The notes under the pieces: generated by a model
The model's input: only the letters and a program-made list of their open reading frames with translations
Database searches by the model: none
Told to the model about the DNA's origin: nothing
From: Bacteroidota bacterium
GTDB taxonomy: Bacteria > Bacteroidota > Bacteroidia > Flavobacteriales > Weeksellaceae
Reading direction: 5' to 3'
DNA: 42,405 nucleotides
Assembly: GCA_023423715.1 (NCBI GenBank)
Contig: JAFAFC010000009.1
Coordinates: forward strand, 1-42,405
Program-made: the position numbers and the translations under genes
In this document: one piece after another, positions 24,388 through 33,560 of the stretch
How positions within the stretch are numbered: the first letter of the stretch is position 1
Layout of the letters: every line of letters begins with the position of its first letter

Positions 24388-26124
24388 TTAGTTTTTTACG
24401 TCCATTAGAAGAGTAAATTTCACAGTCGTGCCCTTCCCTATTTGGCTGTTTGCAGAAATATTTCCGTCATACAAAGCTACAATTTCCTTACATAAACTCA
24501 AACCTAAACCTGCTCCCAAATTTTCAACGTCGTTAGACAAAACACCTTGATAATATGGTTCGAAAATACTTTTCAAATCTGTTTCTGAAATTCCAGCGCC
24601 TGTATCGATTACTTCTGTTTCCAGCGAAATGGTTTTAGAATCAACCGGAATCACTTTAGAAATCACCGAAATTTTTCCGTTTTCTGTGAATTTATTTGCG
24701 TTGCCGATGATATTCATAAAAAGTTGATTCAACTTCGTTCGATCCGAATTCACAACCAAACTTGGGTTAATCGTTTCTGAAATGGAAAATTGATTATTTC
24801 GAGTTTCAATATACGGTTCAATTGATTTCAAAATTGACGAAACCTCATCCTTTAGATTAAAGTTTTCTTTAACCAATTTGTTTTCAACTTCCTGATTCTT
24901 GGTATATTCTAAGATTTGATTGGCTTGCATAAGCAAAGAATTACTCGTAAAGCTGATGCTTTTAAGATTTTCCTTAATCCCCTCGTCAGCCGTTTTCTTG
25001 GTAATTCGATTAGCGAATATTCCGATAATTTTTAAAGGTGAACGAAGTTCGTGACTCAACATCCCAAGAATTCGATTTTTAAACTTTAAATTTTCTTTAT
25101 TCAGTTGGTCTGCTTCACGCAATTTCTCCTCGTAAAAGAAAGCCAAACGTGTAAAATACAACATTAAAATGGACACGATAAACATAAAAACCAAAGCCGC
25201 AATAATAAAATTCAAACGGCGTTTATCATTTTTCTCGCGCTGATTTTCCAACTCATTTTCAAGTTTGGATTTCGCTAAATGAATATTGGTATCGTAAAAA
25301 TCCATTAAATCATTGCTGTAATTAATCACTTTTTCGAAAATCTGCAACTCGTCCGAATTATGGGTATTTTTCGCTAATTCATTTTTCTGAATGGTGACTT
25401 GTACATTTTTAATTTGCTTGGTATAATGGTGATCTGCCGCCGTCATCAAACTATCTAAAATCTTGTGAGAACGTTCTGCATTTTCAGCAACGATTTCCTT
25501 CATTTTGACAACCGTACTGTCTTTACGCACATTTTCTTTACCCGAAATGGCATCTTTCAACCTCCCGAAAAGCTTCTTTTTTTGGATGGTATCGGTGTAG
25601 GTTTCCGTTTCAACATTAATCTCAGGGACTTTGTACTCGTAATCATACTTCTTTACAGTAGGTAGCTTTTCAACTTTAGCCGCAGCCGTCGGTTTAGCGA
25701 TATTCTGCGTAACCGAATCAATGATCGTACGAAGTTTTTCCGTTTTCGGGAACTCACGTTCTTTGCTAAGAATTGCTTTTTTAAGATTCTGATTTTTATT
25801 CGAAAAATAGCTAAGCGTGTCAAAACTTTTTGTCAAGTTTCCAACAGATTGATAATAGGCATTTAAATCATCCGAATTTCGACTTGCAAGATAATTTTGA
25901 AAATTTCGCTGAACATCGTAAAAATTGGATTTTGACTTTTTTGTGAATTGATCAAGGTAAGCAACCTCTTTTAGCTGATTTTCGACGAAGGAAACATCCT
26001 TTCGATTTTTTATTTCGCTAATGATAAAAGCAGCAATAAACACCTGAATTATCAGAATGCAAATAAACAGAGAATACTGTATAACTTTCCTTTTTCTAAG
26101 GTTCAAAAATTGATCCGATGCCAT
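24388..26124 (-). CDS. Sensor histidine kinase
   Basis: This 578-residue kinase has two membrane helices (about residues 15-36 and 305-327) bounding a large extracytoplasmic region of some 265 residues rich in charged helices. A HisKA domain with phosphoacceptor His358 (GMLSHELRSPLK) follows. The ATPase domain has an N box (FMNIIGNANKFTENG), a G1 box (DTGAGIS) and a G2 box (GAGLGLSLCKEIV). There is no receiver domain, so it is a classical rather than hybrid kinase. It is the first gene of a pair with the LuxR-type regulator. The sensor domain belongs to no family I recognise. Confidence 0.93.
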   Translation of the reverse strand: MASDQFLNLRKRKVIQYSLFICILIIQVFIAAFIISEIKNRKDVSFVENQLKEVAYLDQFTKKSKSNFYDVQRNFQNYLASRNSDDLNAYYQSVGNLTKSFDTLSYFSNKNQNLKKAILSKEREFPKTEKLRTIIDSVTQNIAKPTAAAKVEKLPTVKKYDYEYKVPEINVETETYTDTIQKKKLFGRLKDAISGKENVRKDSTVVKMKEIVAENAERSHKILDSLMTAADHHYTKQIKNVQVTIQKNELAKNTHNSDELQIFEKVINYSNDLMDFYDTNIHLAKSKLENELENQREKNDKRRLNFIIAALVFMFIVSILMLYFTRLAFFYEEKLREADQLNKENLKFKNRILGMLSHELRSPLKIIGIFANRITKKTADEGIKENLKSISFTSNSLLMQANQILEYTKNQEVENKLVKENFNLKDEVSSILKSIEPYIETRNNQFSISETINPSLVVNSDRTKLNQLFMNIIGNANKFTENGKISVISKVIPVDSKTISLETEVIDTGAGISETDLKSIFEPYYQGVLSNDVENLGAGLGLSLCKEIVALYDGNISANSQIGKGTTVKFTLLMDVKN

Positions 26125-26167
26125 TATTCAACGAATAACAATGTTATTACTTAAATTAAAAATCCGA

Positions 26168-26175
26168 CAAAGATA
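26168..26175 (-). promoter_or_regulatory. Candidate promoter of the two-component operon, -7 box TATCTTTG
   Basis: On the minus strand TATCTTTG fits TAnnTTTG, 43 bases before the kinase start. A -33 element at proper spacing is not evident. Confidence 0.4.
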
Positions 26176-26280
26176 AACAAATGTTAATTAGTACGAAACA
26201 CTCCTTTTTCCTCATAAAAAATAAACAAATTAATTATTTGTAAAACAGAGTTTTTACGACAGAACGCATCAAATAATTTG

Positions 26281-26288
26281 TACTTTTG
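26281..26288 (+). promoter_or_regulatory. Candidate -7 box TACTTTTG before the secreted unknown at 26312
   Basis: TACTTTTG fits TAnnTTTG and ends 23 bases before the ATG, predicting a short leader. It lies in the divergent region shared with the histidine kinase. Confidence 0.4.
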
Positions 26289-26311
26289 GAATAATAAAAT
26301 GATCCTTGTTT

Positions 26312-27259
26312 ATGAAAAAATACGCTCTATTGTTACTATTTACGTTAGTAAGTTTAAGTAGTAACGCCCAAATTCTCAACGCTCTTAAAGATAAACTAAA
26401 AGAAAAAGCAACGGAAAAGGCAACCAATCTCGTTGGTGCAAATGCCAAAGGCCTTATCACTTCTGAAGCCATCACAACCAATTTCAAAGATTGTGATAAA
26501 ACCGATATTAAAGATCCTAGTTATGGAAAAGATGCAAAATATACAAGTCTTTGCAGCGCCGACTTCACGGAAAAAGGATATGTACTAAAACCTGGCTATT
26601 ACGAATTGAAAGTTAAAAGCTTTTGTTTGAAAGCCGGAACTCACGCGCCAAGCAAAGGCGATGGCTACCTATACGCTCCATTAAAAGGTCCGAAAAAAGA
26701 AATTGTTGACAAGCTAGTTAAAAATTGGTCTAATCATCCTGAAATCAAACAATCGGATGTACAGGCTTTGCTTTGGGCAATTATTGCGAAAGCTAATTTT
26801 AAAAATTTAGGGCCCGAACTTCAACTTGCTGCTTCTAAGTTACTAGAACCGAAAGATTTGCTAAATCTTAGTAAAATGGGATTGGATTTCATTCCACAAA
26901 GCACGATGTCTGATGTGAAAAACAGCCTTCCGAAATCGGTACAATTGGTTCTTGATGCTGAAAACAAGATGAGACAGCTCTTCACTTCGCCATCCTACAA
27001 CTATTCTGAGCTGGAAAAATACGCGATGCTTGCTGGATTTAACACAGAAAAATCTGAAATCGAATACGGAACTTGGGGATTACATCCAAACGGCTTTTGG
27101 ATTTCGTATTTACCAAGTGGTTACAGCCATATGACGGTACGAATTTATGTTCCAGAAACGTTGAAAACCGCTTATTATAGACCTTCTGACGATGTTGCCG
27201 TTCCCGCAAATACATCTAGCCAACGTCTAATGCTAAGCGACGTTAAGGATTGTATGTAG
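26312..27259 (+). CDS. Secreted protein of unknown function
   Basis: This 315-residue protein has a clear Sec signal peptide (MKKYALLLLFTLVSLSSNAQ, cleavage near residue 20). A short Lys/Glu/Ala-rich helix follows (NALKDKLKEKATEKATNLVG), then a mature domain with few cysteines (FKDCDKTD, TSLCSADF and KSFCLKAG). The middle is helical, and a C-terminal part (about 225-300) contains EYGTWGLHPNGFWISYLPSGYSHMTVRIYVP. I do not recognise a family. A TTG two codons upstream is in frame, but ATG 26312 gives the normal signal peptide. The gene is monocistronic, diverges from the kinase operon and ends in a strong bidirectional terminator. Confidence 0.82.
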   Translation: MKKYALLLLFTLVSLSSNAQILNALKDKLKEKATEKATNLVGANAKGLITSEAITTNFKDCDKTDIKDPSYGKDAKYTSLCSADFTEKGYVLKPGYYELKVKSFCLKAGTHAPSKGDGYLYAPLKGPKKEIVDKLVKNWSNHPEIKQSDVQALLWAIIAKANFKNLGPELQLAASKLLEPKDLLNLSKMGLDFIPQSTMSDVKNSLPKSVQLVLDAENKMRQLFTSPSYNYSELEKYAMLAGFNTEKSEIEYGTWGLHPNGFWISYLPSGYSHMTVRIYVPETLKTAYYRPSDDVAVPANTSSQRLMLSDVKDCM

Positions 27260-27280
27260 CCGAAAAATACGATACAAAGC

Positions 27281-27307
27281 AAAAAAGCCTCAACAGAGGC
27301 TTTTTTT
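27281..27307. terminator. Bidirectional terminator between convergent genes
   Basis: GCCTC (27287-27291) and GAGGC (27296-27300) with an AACA loop are flanked by A6 and T7. It can serve both the secreted unknown and the sigma-associated membrane gene. Confidence 0.85.
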
Positions 27308-27315
27308 ATTAAATA

Positions 27316-28110
27316 CTAATTTGACATCATCACTCCCAAGTAACCTATTGTAAAGCCTGCAATAAAAGCAAGTACAACAAGTGTTATAAATCCTGCGAAA
27401 AACCAGAAAATATAGTTGTACCACAAACCTGAGTTACCAAACTTACGCTCGAAGAAATTTCGAGTTTTCATAAACGGTTTAAATTTCACTTCTGATTGTA
27501 ATGACTTTCTATCATAGACAAAATCATCCTTTTCTTCCGTTAACTGCATAACCAAGTCGGAAATTTCAATAATGTATTTCCCGTAGAATTCTCGCAACCA
27601 AAGCTTTCCTAAAAAGTACATCGAGATTGACGCAGCTAACGTGATAGACATTATAAAGATAAAATGCGACATCGTCTCATCTCGAACACCGTAGATAATA
27701 AAATACGCACAAAAAATGATCGGAATGTAACTGATATAATAGGATTTATACAATTCTGTATTCAAAACCAACTCGTATCGTAAATTCAATAATTGATGAA
27801 AGGTTGAAAATTTTTGGGTATTGATTTTCTGATACAACGTATTGAACTTCATAAAATAATAAATGGCAATCGCCATCGAAATCACTAAAAGTGCAACGAT
27901 CATTTTCCATTGTTCCATACCTTGAGCAAAGAAATAAATAATCACAGCCAACATCGGGTATGACAAGATGGTATACCAAAACTCAATTCGCATATTCTTA
28001 CGGATTTTCTCCAAAGGCGAATGAATTTCGTTTTGTTTTTCTAAAGAAACTTCTGGTGTTTCTTTTATATCTTCTTTATTCCAAAGGTCTTTTAATTCGT
28101 TAAGGTCCAT
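27316..28110 (-). CDS. Membrane protein paired with an ECF sigma factor
   Basis: This 264-residue protein has a cytosolic N-terminus of about 40 residues (MDLNELKDLWNKEDIKETPE) and then membrane helices near 45-62, 68-86, 125-143, 147-168 and 233-258. The short acidic MDLNELK-x-LW opening followed by membrane helices is common in Bacteroidota proteins encoded behind sigma factors. It starts 14 bases after the sigma stop. It is therefore a candidate membrane-bound anti-sigma or partner protein, but no defined anti-sigma domain is visible. A bidirectional terminator follows. Confidence 0.8.
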   Translation of the reverse strand: MDLNELKDLWNKEDIKETPEVSLEKQNEIHSPLEKIRKNMRIEFWYTILSYPMLAVIIYFFAQGMEQWKMIVALLVISMAIAIYYFMKFNTLYQKINTQKFSTFHQLLNLRYELVLNTELYKSYYISYIPIIFCAYFIIYGVRDETMSHFIFIMSITLAASISMYFLGKLWLREFYGKYIIEISDLVMQLTEEKDDFVYDRKSLQSEVKFKPFMKTRNFFERKFGNSGLWYNYIFWFFAGFITLVVLAFIAGFTIGYLGVMMSN

Positions 28111-28124
28111 AGCACAAAGGAGTT

Positions 28125-28628
28125 TTAGTTAGTTTGACCAGCAATAAGCTGCTTTAGTTTTTCTTTAGCACGATTCAGTTTTACTCGCGCATTCACTTCG
28201 GTAATTCCTAGTTGCTCAGCCATTTCTTTACCCGAAACGTCTTCCAAATAATAGAAAATTAAGGCTTTGTCAATCGGATTCAGTTGATTAATCGCTTGGT
28301 ACATCGTTTTCAACTTCTGCTCGTCTTCCCAATTGTAGTCTTCCGACTTAATGTTGAAATTCTCCAATTCATTATTCTGAATTAAATCACGTTTCCGCTT
28401 TTCACTTTTCAAAAAAACAATGGCAGTATTCAATGCGATACGATATAACCATGTTGAAAACTCACTTTTTCCTTCAAAACTGGAATACGATTTCCAAACT
28501 TGATAGGTTATTTCCTGAAAAAGATCGCGCTGATCGTCCGGATGATCCATGTACATCCTGGAAATCTTGAAAATCACACCTTTGTGTTTTTCAATTCTAG
28601 CGACAAATTCCTCTTCCAACGTGCTCAT
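28125..28628 (-). CDS. ECF-type RNA polymerase sigma factor
   Basis: This 167-residue sigma-70 factor has region 2 (about residues 10-80, DQRDLFQEITYQVWKSYSSF and STWLYRIALNTAIVFLK) and region 4 (about 105-160, LNPIDKALIFYYLEDVSGKEMAEQLGITEVNARVKLNRAKEKLKQLI), joined by a short linker. It is followed at 14 bases by a five-helix membrane protein that may control it. A TGTAAC box lies 47 bases upstream of its ATG, at the same place as in the sigma gene at 38828. The regulon is unknown. Confidence 0.92.
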   Translation of the reverse strand: MSTLEEEFVARIEKHKGVIFKISRMYMDHPDDQRDLFQEITYQVWKSYSSFEGKSEFSTWLYRIALNTAIVFLKSEKRKRDLIQNNELENFNIKSEDYNWEDEQKLKTMYQAINQLNPIDKALIFYYLEDVSGKEMAEQLGITEVNARVKLNRAKEKLKQLIAGQTN

Positions 28629-28669
28629 TAAGCGAGTTTCTGATTGGTTAGTAGTAGATCTAAAAAAAT

Positions 28670-28675
28670 GTTACA
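28670..28675 (-). promoter_or_regulatory. TGTAAC box upstream of an ECF sigma gene
   Basis: TGTAAC followed by a T run and then CTACTAA on the minus strand resembles an ECF -35/-10 arrangement. The same box occurs at 38780 at almost the same distance from another sigma gene. This could be an autoregulatory promoter (inference). Confidence 0.4.
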
Positions 28676-28756
28676 AAAATGACCCTTCTAATTTTCAGAA
28701 AGGTTGTATTTTTCACCAATACAAAGCAAAAAACAAATCATATATTCCTAAAAAAA

Positions 28757-29380
28757 ATGAAAAAATCGAGTTTTTATATTTTAATTCTTTTAATCATCAC
28801 AATTTCGTGCGAAAAATCTACAAATGTTGAAAAATTAACGCCACAAGAAGATAGCTTGAAAGCATCTATGTCAGCACGTTTTACAACTGAAGAAATCAAT
28901 GCGAAATATGAAGAAAGGCTTCAAACCAAATTACTTCCTGATAGTGTTTTGGCGCAAGCTTTTCCTACTGAAATGCTTGGTATGAAACGCGATACCATTA
29001 GTGTTATTTTCGAAAATCACACCCCGAATTCTGAATTCAAAGGTACCGTGTTATGGGCTTCGTACAAAAAAGGGAATTCTTCTGTAAAAATAGGTTTTAG
29101 CGACTGTTCTGATAAATTTTCTAGTTTAACCATGAAAACAACCATGATTATGGAAACCGAATACGTGAACAAAATTTTAGAAAATGGTTTTCTAAAATCG
29201 CAAGTTTATAAAGGTCACATCCTAAGAACGAAACAAACGACCGAAAATGGACAAGTACAATCCAATATTAAAATGCAGTTTAAAGAACGATATTTCGTTG
29301 ACATCTATGGAACTAATATTTCAGTTGAAAAATTAATGCCTGTGATTTCAGAAATCAAGTATCAAGATCTTCCTGATTAA
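28757..29380 (+). CDS. Predicted lipoprotein of unknown function
   Basis: This 207-residue protein begins MKKSSFYILILLIITISCEKS, a lipoprotein signal peptide with Cys18 after ITIS as the lipidation site. The frame is open for 26 codons upstream, but those residues precede the signal peptide, so ATG 28757 is preferred. The mature part is mixed alpha/beta and polar, with one further cysteine (GFSDCSDKFSS) and no recognisable domain. It diverges from the ECF sigma operon and converges on katG through a shared terminator. It is a probable membrane-anchored periplasmic protein; no function is offered. Confidence 0.8.
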   Translation: MKKSSFYILILLIITISCEKSTNVEKLTPQEDSLKASMSARFTTEEINAKYEERLQTKLLPDSVLAQAFPTEMLGMKRDTISVIFENHTPNSEFKGTVLWASYKKGNSSVKIGFSDCSDKFSSLTMKTTMIMETEYVNKILENGFLKSQVYKGHILRTKQTTENGQVQSNIKMQFKERYFVDIYGTNISVEKLMPVISEIKYQDLPD

Positions 29381-29383
29381 AAA

Positions 29384-29416
29384 AAAACCTCACAAGCAAT
29401 AAGTTTGTGAGGTTTT
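29384..29416. terminator. Bidirectional terminator between the lipoprotein gene and katG
   Basis: AAAACCTCACAA (29384-29395) pairs perfectly with TTGTGAGGTTTT (29405-29416) around a 9-base loop, with A and T runs outside. It serves both convergent genes. Confidence 0.88.
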
Positions 29417-29437
29417 GTATTTAGATTATTTTAAATT

Positions 29438-31687
29438 TTACTTCAAATCATATCTGTCTGCATTCATCATTTTAACCCAAGCAGCAACGAAATCCTTTGC
29501 AAATTTCTCTTTGTTGTCGTCTTGCGCATAAACTTCAGCGTACGATCTTAAAATTGAATTAGATCCGAAAACCAAATCCACACGTGTCGCCGTCCATTTT
29601 GTAGAACCAGAATTGCGATCCACAATATTGTACAAATCATCTCCTGTTGGAATCCATTTGTTGTTCATGTCGGTTAAGTTCACGAAGAAATCGTTCGTTA
29701 AAATACCTTCTCTATCTGTGAAAACGCCATGTTTTGTCCCCCCATAATTAGTTCCCAAAACGCGCATCCCACCGATTAAAGCCACCATTTCTGGAGCTGT
29801 TAATCCCATTAATTGCGTTCTGTCTAATAATAATTCTTCGGCTTTAACATCGTAATTTTGTTTCAAGAAATTTCGGTAACCGTCGTAAAGTGGTTCTAAA
29901 TATTCAAAAGATTCGATGTCGGTTTGTTCTTGAGTTGCATCACCACGACCTGCAGCAAACGGAACTGTAATGTTCACACCCGCTTCTTGAGCTGCTTTTT
30001 CAACAGCTGCGGTTCCTCCCAAAACAATTAAATCTGCAATAGAAACTTTTTTCGCCAATCTAGCCTGAATTTCTTCCAATTTTGCTAAAACTTTATTCAA
30101 TCTTTCAGGCTCGTTGGCAACCCAATTTCTTTGAGGTTCTAGTCTAATTCTCGCCCCATTTGCGCCACCACGGTAATCAGAACCTCTCCATGTTCTGGCA
30201 GAATCCCAAGCCGTGTTAATTAATTCCGTTCTTGAAAGTCCAGAATTTAACAAAGTTTGTTTTAAATCAGCAATCTCAGAATCGCTTAAAGTATAATCAA
30301 CTTTTGGAATTGGATCTTGCCAAATCAAATCTTCGGCAGGAACATCAGCTCCCAAATAACGATTTTTTGGTCCCATATCACGGTGCGTCAACTTGAACCA
30401 AGCTCTTGCGAAAACGTCCGCTAATTTATCTGGATTATTTAAGAAGTTTAAAGAAATTTCTCTGTAGATAGGATCAAATTTCATCGCCATATCAGCATCC
30501 GTCATCATTGGATTCCGCTTCACATTCGGATTGAATGCATCAACTGGCATATCTTCTTCCGCGATATTAACTGGTTCGTATTGATTTGCTCCAGCTGGAG
30601 ATTTCGTCAATTGCCAATCGTATTTGAAAAGCAACGTCAGGAATTCGTTATCCCAACGCGTCGGATTGGTTGTCCAAGCGCCTTCAATCCCCGAAACCAT
30701 CGTGTTATCACGATTTCCAGTTCCTACCGAATTATGCCATCCCAAACCTTGTTCGTTTACATCAGCGCCTTCTGGATCAGGACCTAAATTCTCGGCTTTT
30801 CCGTTTCCGTGAGATTTTCCAATTGTGTGACCACCAACCGTTAATGCAACCGTTTCCTCATCGTCCATTCCCATTCTTTTGAAGGTTACACGAATGTCTT
30901 GCCCTGTTTTAATTGGATCAGGATTTCCGTCCACACCTTCAGGATTTACATAAATTAATCCCATTTGTACCGCTGCCAAAGGATTTTCTAGCGTATCACG
31001 GTTTTCATCATCGCCATAACGATGCTTTGTAGAGTCTAACCATTTTTTCTCGGAACCCCAATAAACATCTTTTTCTGGAGCCCAAATATCTAGACGACCA
31101 CCGCCATAACCGAATGTTTTCAAACCAACAGCTTCATAAGCAACCGTTCCTGCAAGGATAATTAAGTCACCCCAAGAAATTTTATTTCCATATTTCTTTT
31201 TAATTGGCCAAAGCAAACGTCGACCTTTGTCCGTATTTACGTTATCTGGCCAAGAATTTAACGGTGCAAAACGTTGATTTCCTGTGTTCGCACCACCACG
31301 ACCGTCCATTGCACGGTAACTACCCGCCATGTGCCAAGCCGTACGCACAAACATTCCAGCGTAGTTTCCGTAATCAGCTGGCCACCAATCTTGACTGTCC
31401 GTTAATAAAGTTTTTATATCATTTTTAACCGCTTCTAAATCCAGTTTTTTGAATTCTTCGGCATAATTAAAATCTTCACCAAAAGGATTTGTTTTTTGGT
31501 CGTGTTGCGCCAAAATATCCAAATTGAGCGCATTTGGCCACCAATCCATCACCGATTCGTTGTTGGAAGTAAGTCCACCATGAATTACGGGGCATTTTCC
31601 TGAATTAGAATTCGTTTCTTGAGTTGGTTGTGGTGAAGTTTCACCGTGATTAAAAGGACATTTGCCTTCTCCGTTTTCTGTGTTCAT
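29438..31687 (-). CDS. katG: Catalase-peroxidase
   Basis: This 749-residue bifunctional haem enzyme has the usual two-domain architecture, of which only the N-terminal half binds haem. Visible active-site residues are distal Arg115, Trp118 and His119 (VRTAWHMAG), Tyr246 and Met272, which with Trp118 form the covalent Met-Tyr-Trp adduct, and proximal His287 (GGHTIGKSHG). The spacing between these matches known KatG. The N-terminus has two CP-x-x-HG motifs (residues 10-15 and 32-37), a common feature of the family. It removes H2O2 in the cytoplasm. The gene is monocistronic, with a -7 box upstream and a terminator downstream; no oxyR is adjacent. Confidence 0.97.
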   Translation of the reverse strand: MNTENGEGKCPFNHGETSPQPTQETNSNSGKCPVIHGGLTSNNESVMDWWPNALNLDILAQHDQKTNPFGEDFNYAEEFKKLDLEAVKNDIKTLLTDSQDWWPADYGNYAGMFVRTAWHMAGSYRAMDGRGGANTGNQRFAPLNSWPDNVNTDKGRRLLWPIKKKYGNKISWGDLIILAGTVAYEAVGLKTFGYGGGRLDIWAPEKDVYWGSEKKWLDSTKHRYGDDENRDTLENPLAAVQMGLIYVNPEGVDGNPDPIKTGQDIRVTFKRMGMDDEETVALTVGGHTIGKSHGNGKAENLGPDPEGADVNEQGLGWHNSVGTGNRDNTMVSGIEGAWTTNPTRWDNEFLTLLFKYDWQLTKSPAGANQYEPVNIAEEDMPVDAFNPNVKRNPMMTDADMAMKFDPIYREISLNFLNNPDKLADVFARAWFKLTHRDMGPKNRYLGADVPAEDLIWQDPIPKVDYTLSDSEIADLKQTLLNSGLSRTELINTAWDSARTWRGSDYRGGANGARIRLEPQRNWVANEPERLNKVLAKLEEIQARLAKKVSIADLIVLGGTAAVEKAAQEAGVNITVPFAAGRGDATQEQTDIESFEYLEPLYDGYRNFLKQNYDVKAEELLLDRTQLMGLTAPEMVALIGGMRVLGTNYGGTKHGVFTDREGILTNDFFVNLTDMNNKWIPTGDDLYNIVDRNSGSTKWTATRVDLVFGSNSILRSYAEVYAQDDNKEKFAKDFVAAWVKMMNADRYDLK

Positions 31688-31724
31688 ATGAGTTTGATTT
31701 TTATGTTATCTATATTGAATGAAA

Positions 31725-31732
31725 CAAAACTA
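31725..31732 (-). promoter_or_regulatory. Candidate katG promoter, -7 box TAGTTTTG
   Basis: On the minus strand TAGTTTTG fits TAnnTTTG and lies 37 bases before the katG start. The 173-base divergent region with the S41 gene holds no gene. Confidence 0.45.
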
Positions 31733-31860
31733 GCCGTTTCATTTCACTGAAAACTGTATTTTTGATGCAATGAAAAAATAGTTATTATTTGAAATATCTA
31801 TTGAATTTTAAATTTCAATTTAATTCATCTATATAAACTCTTTTTGGACTTACTAAAATT

Positions 31861-33399
31861 ATGAAATATTTTCTATTCTTTTGCACCGTTCTGATTTGTA
31901 TTTCGTGTACAAGTGTTTCGAAGTATAATGAGCAATTGAAAACCCAGATTTCAGTTGAAAAACTTCATCAGGACGTAGATTATTCGTACACGCAGCTTCA
32001 AAAATTTCACCCTGATTTGTATGGATACATCACAAAAGACAGCTTGGATTCGGTTTTTAAAATGGTGAAAAATGATATTCAGAAACCGCTAACACCTGCA
32101 GAATTATTTCAAAAACTTGCCCCTGCAATTTCACAAGTCCGCCAAGGACATCTCGCCTTGAGATCTCCCTTTCAGAGATTCACAAAAAAAGAAACCAAAA
32201 GATTAGAATTGCAAAAAGGACTTTTGGCACGTATGGGTTATGTAGTGGATGGAGACCGACTTTTCGTTAAAAATAATGCCGAGAAATTTGCCAATATTAA
32301 GGTAGGAACCGAAATCTTAAAAATTGGAGATGTACCTGCAAAAACAATCTTAAACGATTATCGAAAATATATAACAGGAGATGGTTGGAACAGAACTTAT
32401 CCTAAATACAGTCTTGCTCGCCGCTGGCCTGATCTATACACCTTAGAACATGGTTTTTTGGATAGTGTAAAACTTGAAACGAAATATCAAAATGTAATTC
32501 ACTCATTTTATATTAAACGTGAATTTCAAACGAAAGAAGAAAAGAAAGAGGAAACTAAAAAAGTATCGGTTTTGAAAACGGATCCTCAGAAAAAAACATT
32601 GGATTACAACCCAAAAACGAAGTTGTATAACCGATCCATGCAATATTTAGGGAAAGATAGCACGATTGCCTACATGAAAATCAATTCTTTTTCAGGAACT
32701 TTTTCTTCCAAGTTTTACAAAGAAAGTTTTGCAAGGCTTCAACAAAATAAAACCAACTATCTTATCCTTGACGTTCGCGATAATTTGGGCGGATCTTTAT
32801 CTGAAATTCATAATCTATACTCGTATTTAGCAAAAGAAGAATTTCAATTTATCAAAGATATTGAAGTTACCCGAAGATCATCTATGACGCATGCCAACTA
32901 TTTTTCTGAAATTCCTACTATAGCAAAACCAATTGCGGGAATCACATATCCGTTGTACTATATGGGAAGCTTACTCAGCGTTAAGAAAAGAAATAACCAT
33001 TTTTACCTGAAAAACAATACAATTTTCACGCTGAAAAAACCAAAAAAAACCGCATTTCAAGGAACTGTTTACGTTTTAATAAATGGGAGTAGTTTTTCGG
33101 CTTCATCAATACTGAGTTCCAAATTAAAATATGAGAAAAGGGCAACTCTCGTGGGTGAAGAAACAGGTGGCGCTAATGACGGAACAGTCGCAGGACGGTA
33201 TCACACCATAAAGCTTCCAAACTCGAAACTCGTTTTACCAATCGGCTTAATGCTAATTCAACCTGATATTGAACCTACACACTCTAAAAAAGGTGTTATT
33301 CCAGATCATCAAATCATCCCAACATTACAAGAGAATCTTGGTAAAAAAGATGTTGCGCTACAATGGATTTTGAAAGACATTGGGGTGGTTAGAGAGTAA
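31861..33399 (+). CDS. S41 family peptidase lipoprotein
   Basis: This 512-residue protein has a lipoprotein signal peptide (MKYFLFFCTVLICISC, lipidated at Cys16) and an N-terminal helical cap (about 35-100). A PDZ-like region follows (about 115-220, KVGTEILKIGDVPAKTILNDY), then a C-terminal S41 tail-protease domain (about 265-490). The nucleophile is probably Ser413, in NGSSFSASS. The following LVGEETGGANDGTVAGRY and PIGLMLIQPD blocks are standard S41 features. It is an envelope protease, probably on the periplasmic face of a membrane. A charged low-complexity insert (KEEKKEETKK) sits near residue 230. The substrate is unknown. Confidence 0.9.
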   Translation: MKYFLFFCTVLICISCTSVSKYNEQLKTQISVEKLHQDVDYSYTQLQKFHPDLYGYITKDSLDSVFKMVKNDIQKPLTPAELFQKLAPAISQVRQGHLALRSPFQRFTKKETKRLELQKGLLARMGYVVDGDRLFVKNNAEKFANIKVGTEILKIGDVPAKTILNDYRKYITGDGWNRTYPKYSLARRWPDLYTLEHGFLDSVKLETKYQNVIHSFYIKREFQTKEEKKEETKKVSVLKTDPQKKTLDYNPKTKLYNRSMQYLGKDSTIAYMKINSFSGTFSSKFYKESFARLQQNKTNYLILDVRDNLGGSLSEIHNLYSYLAKEEFQFIKDIEVTRRSSMTHANYFSEIPTIAKPIAGITYPLYYMGSLLSVKKRNNHFYLKNNTIFTLKKPKKTAFQGTVYVLINGSSFSASSILSSKLKYEKRATLVGEETGGANDGTVAGRYHTIKLPNSKLVLPIGLMLIQPDIEPTHSKKGVIPDHQIIPTLQENLGKKDVALQWILKDIGVVRE

Positions 33400-33560
33400 T
33401 AACTAAATAAAAAACATTTTTGATACCTATCCATCAATAATATTGCTATAAATAAATTGATTGTATCGATTTTAAGAGATTAAATATCATTTTAGTTATT
33501 TTTTATATATATATTTAAATGTAAATATTGACTTATTTAAATACCATAAAAAAACACACT

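Noticed and set aside
30581..31428. Several 60-75 residue plus-strand frames opposite katG
   Set aside because: They are antisense shadows of a highly conserved gene with strong codon bias and show no domain or promoter.
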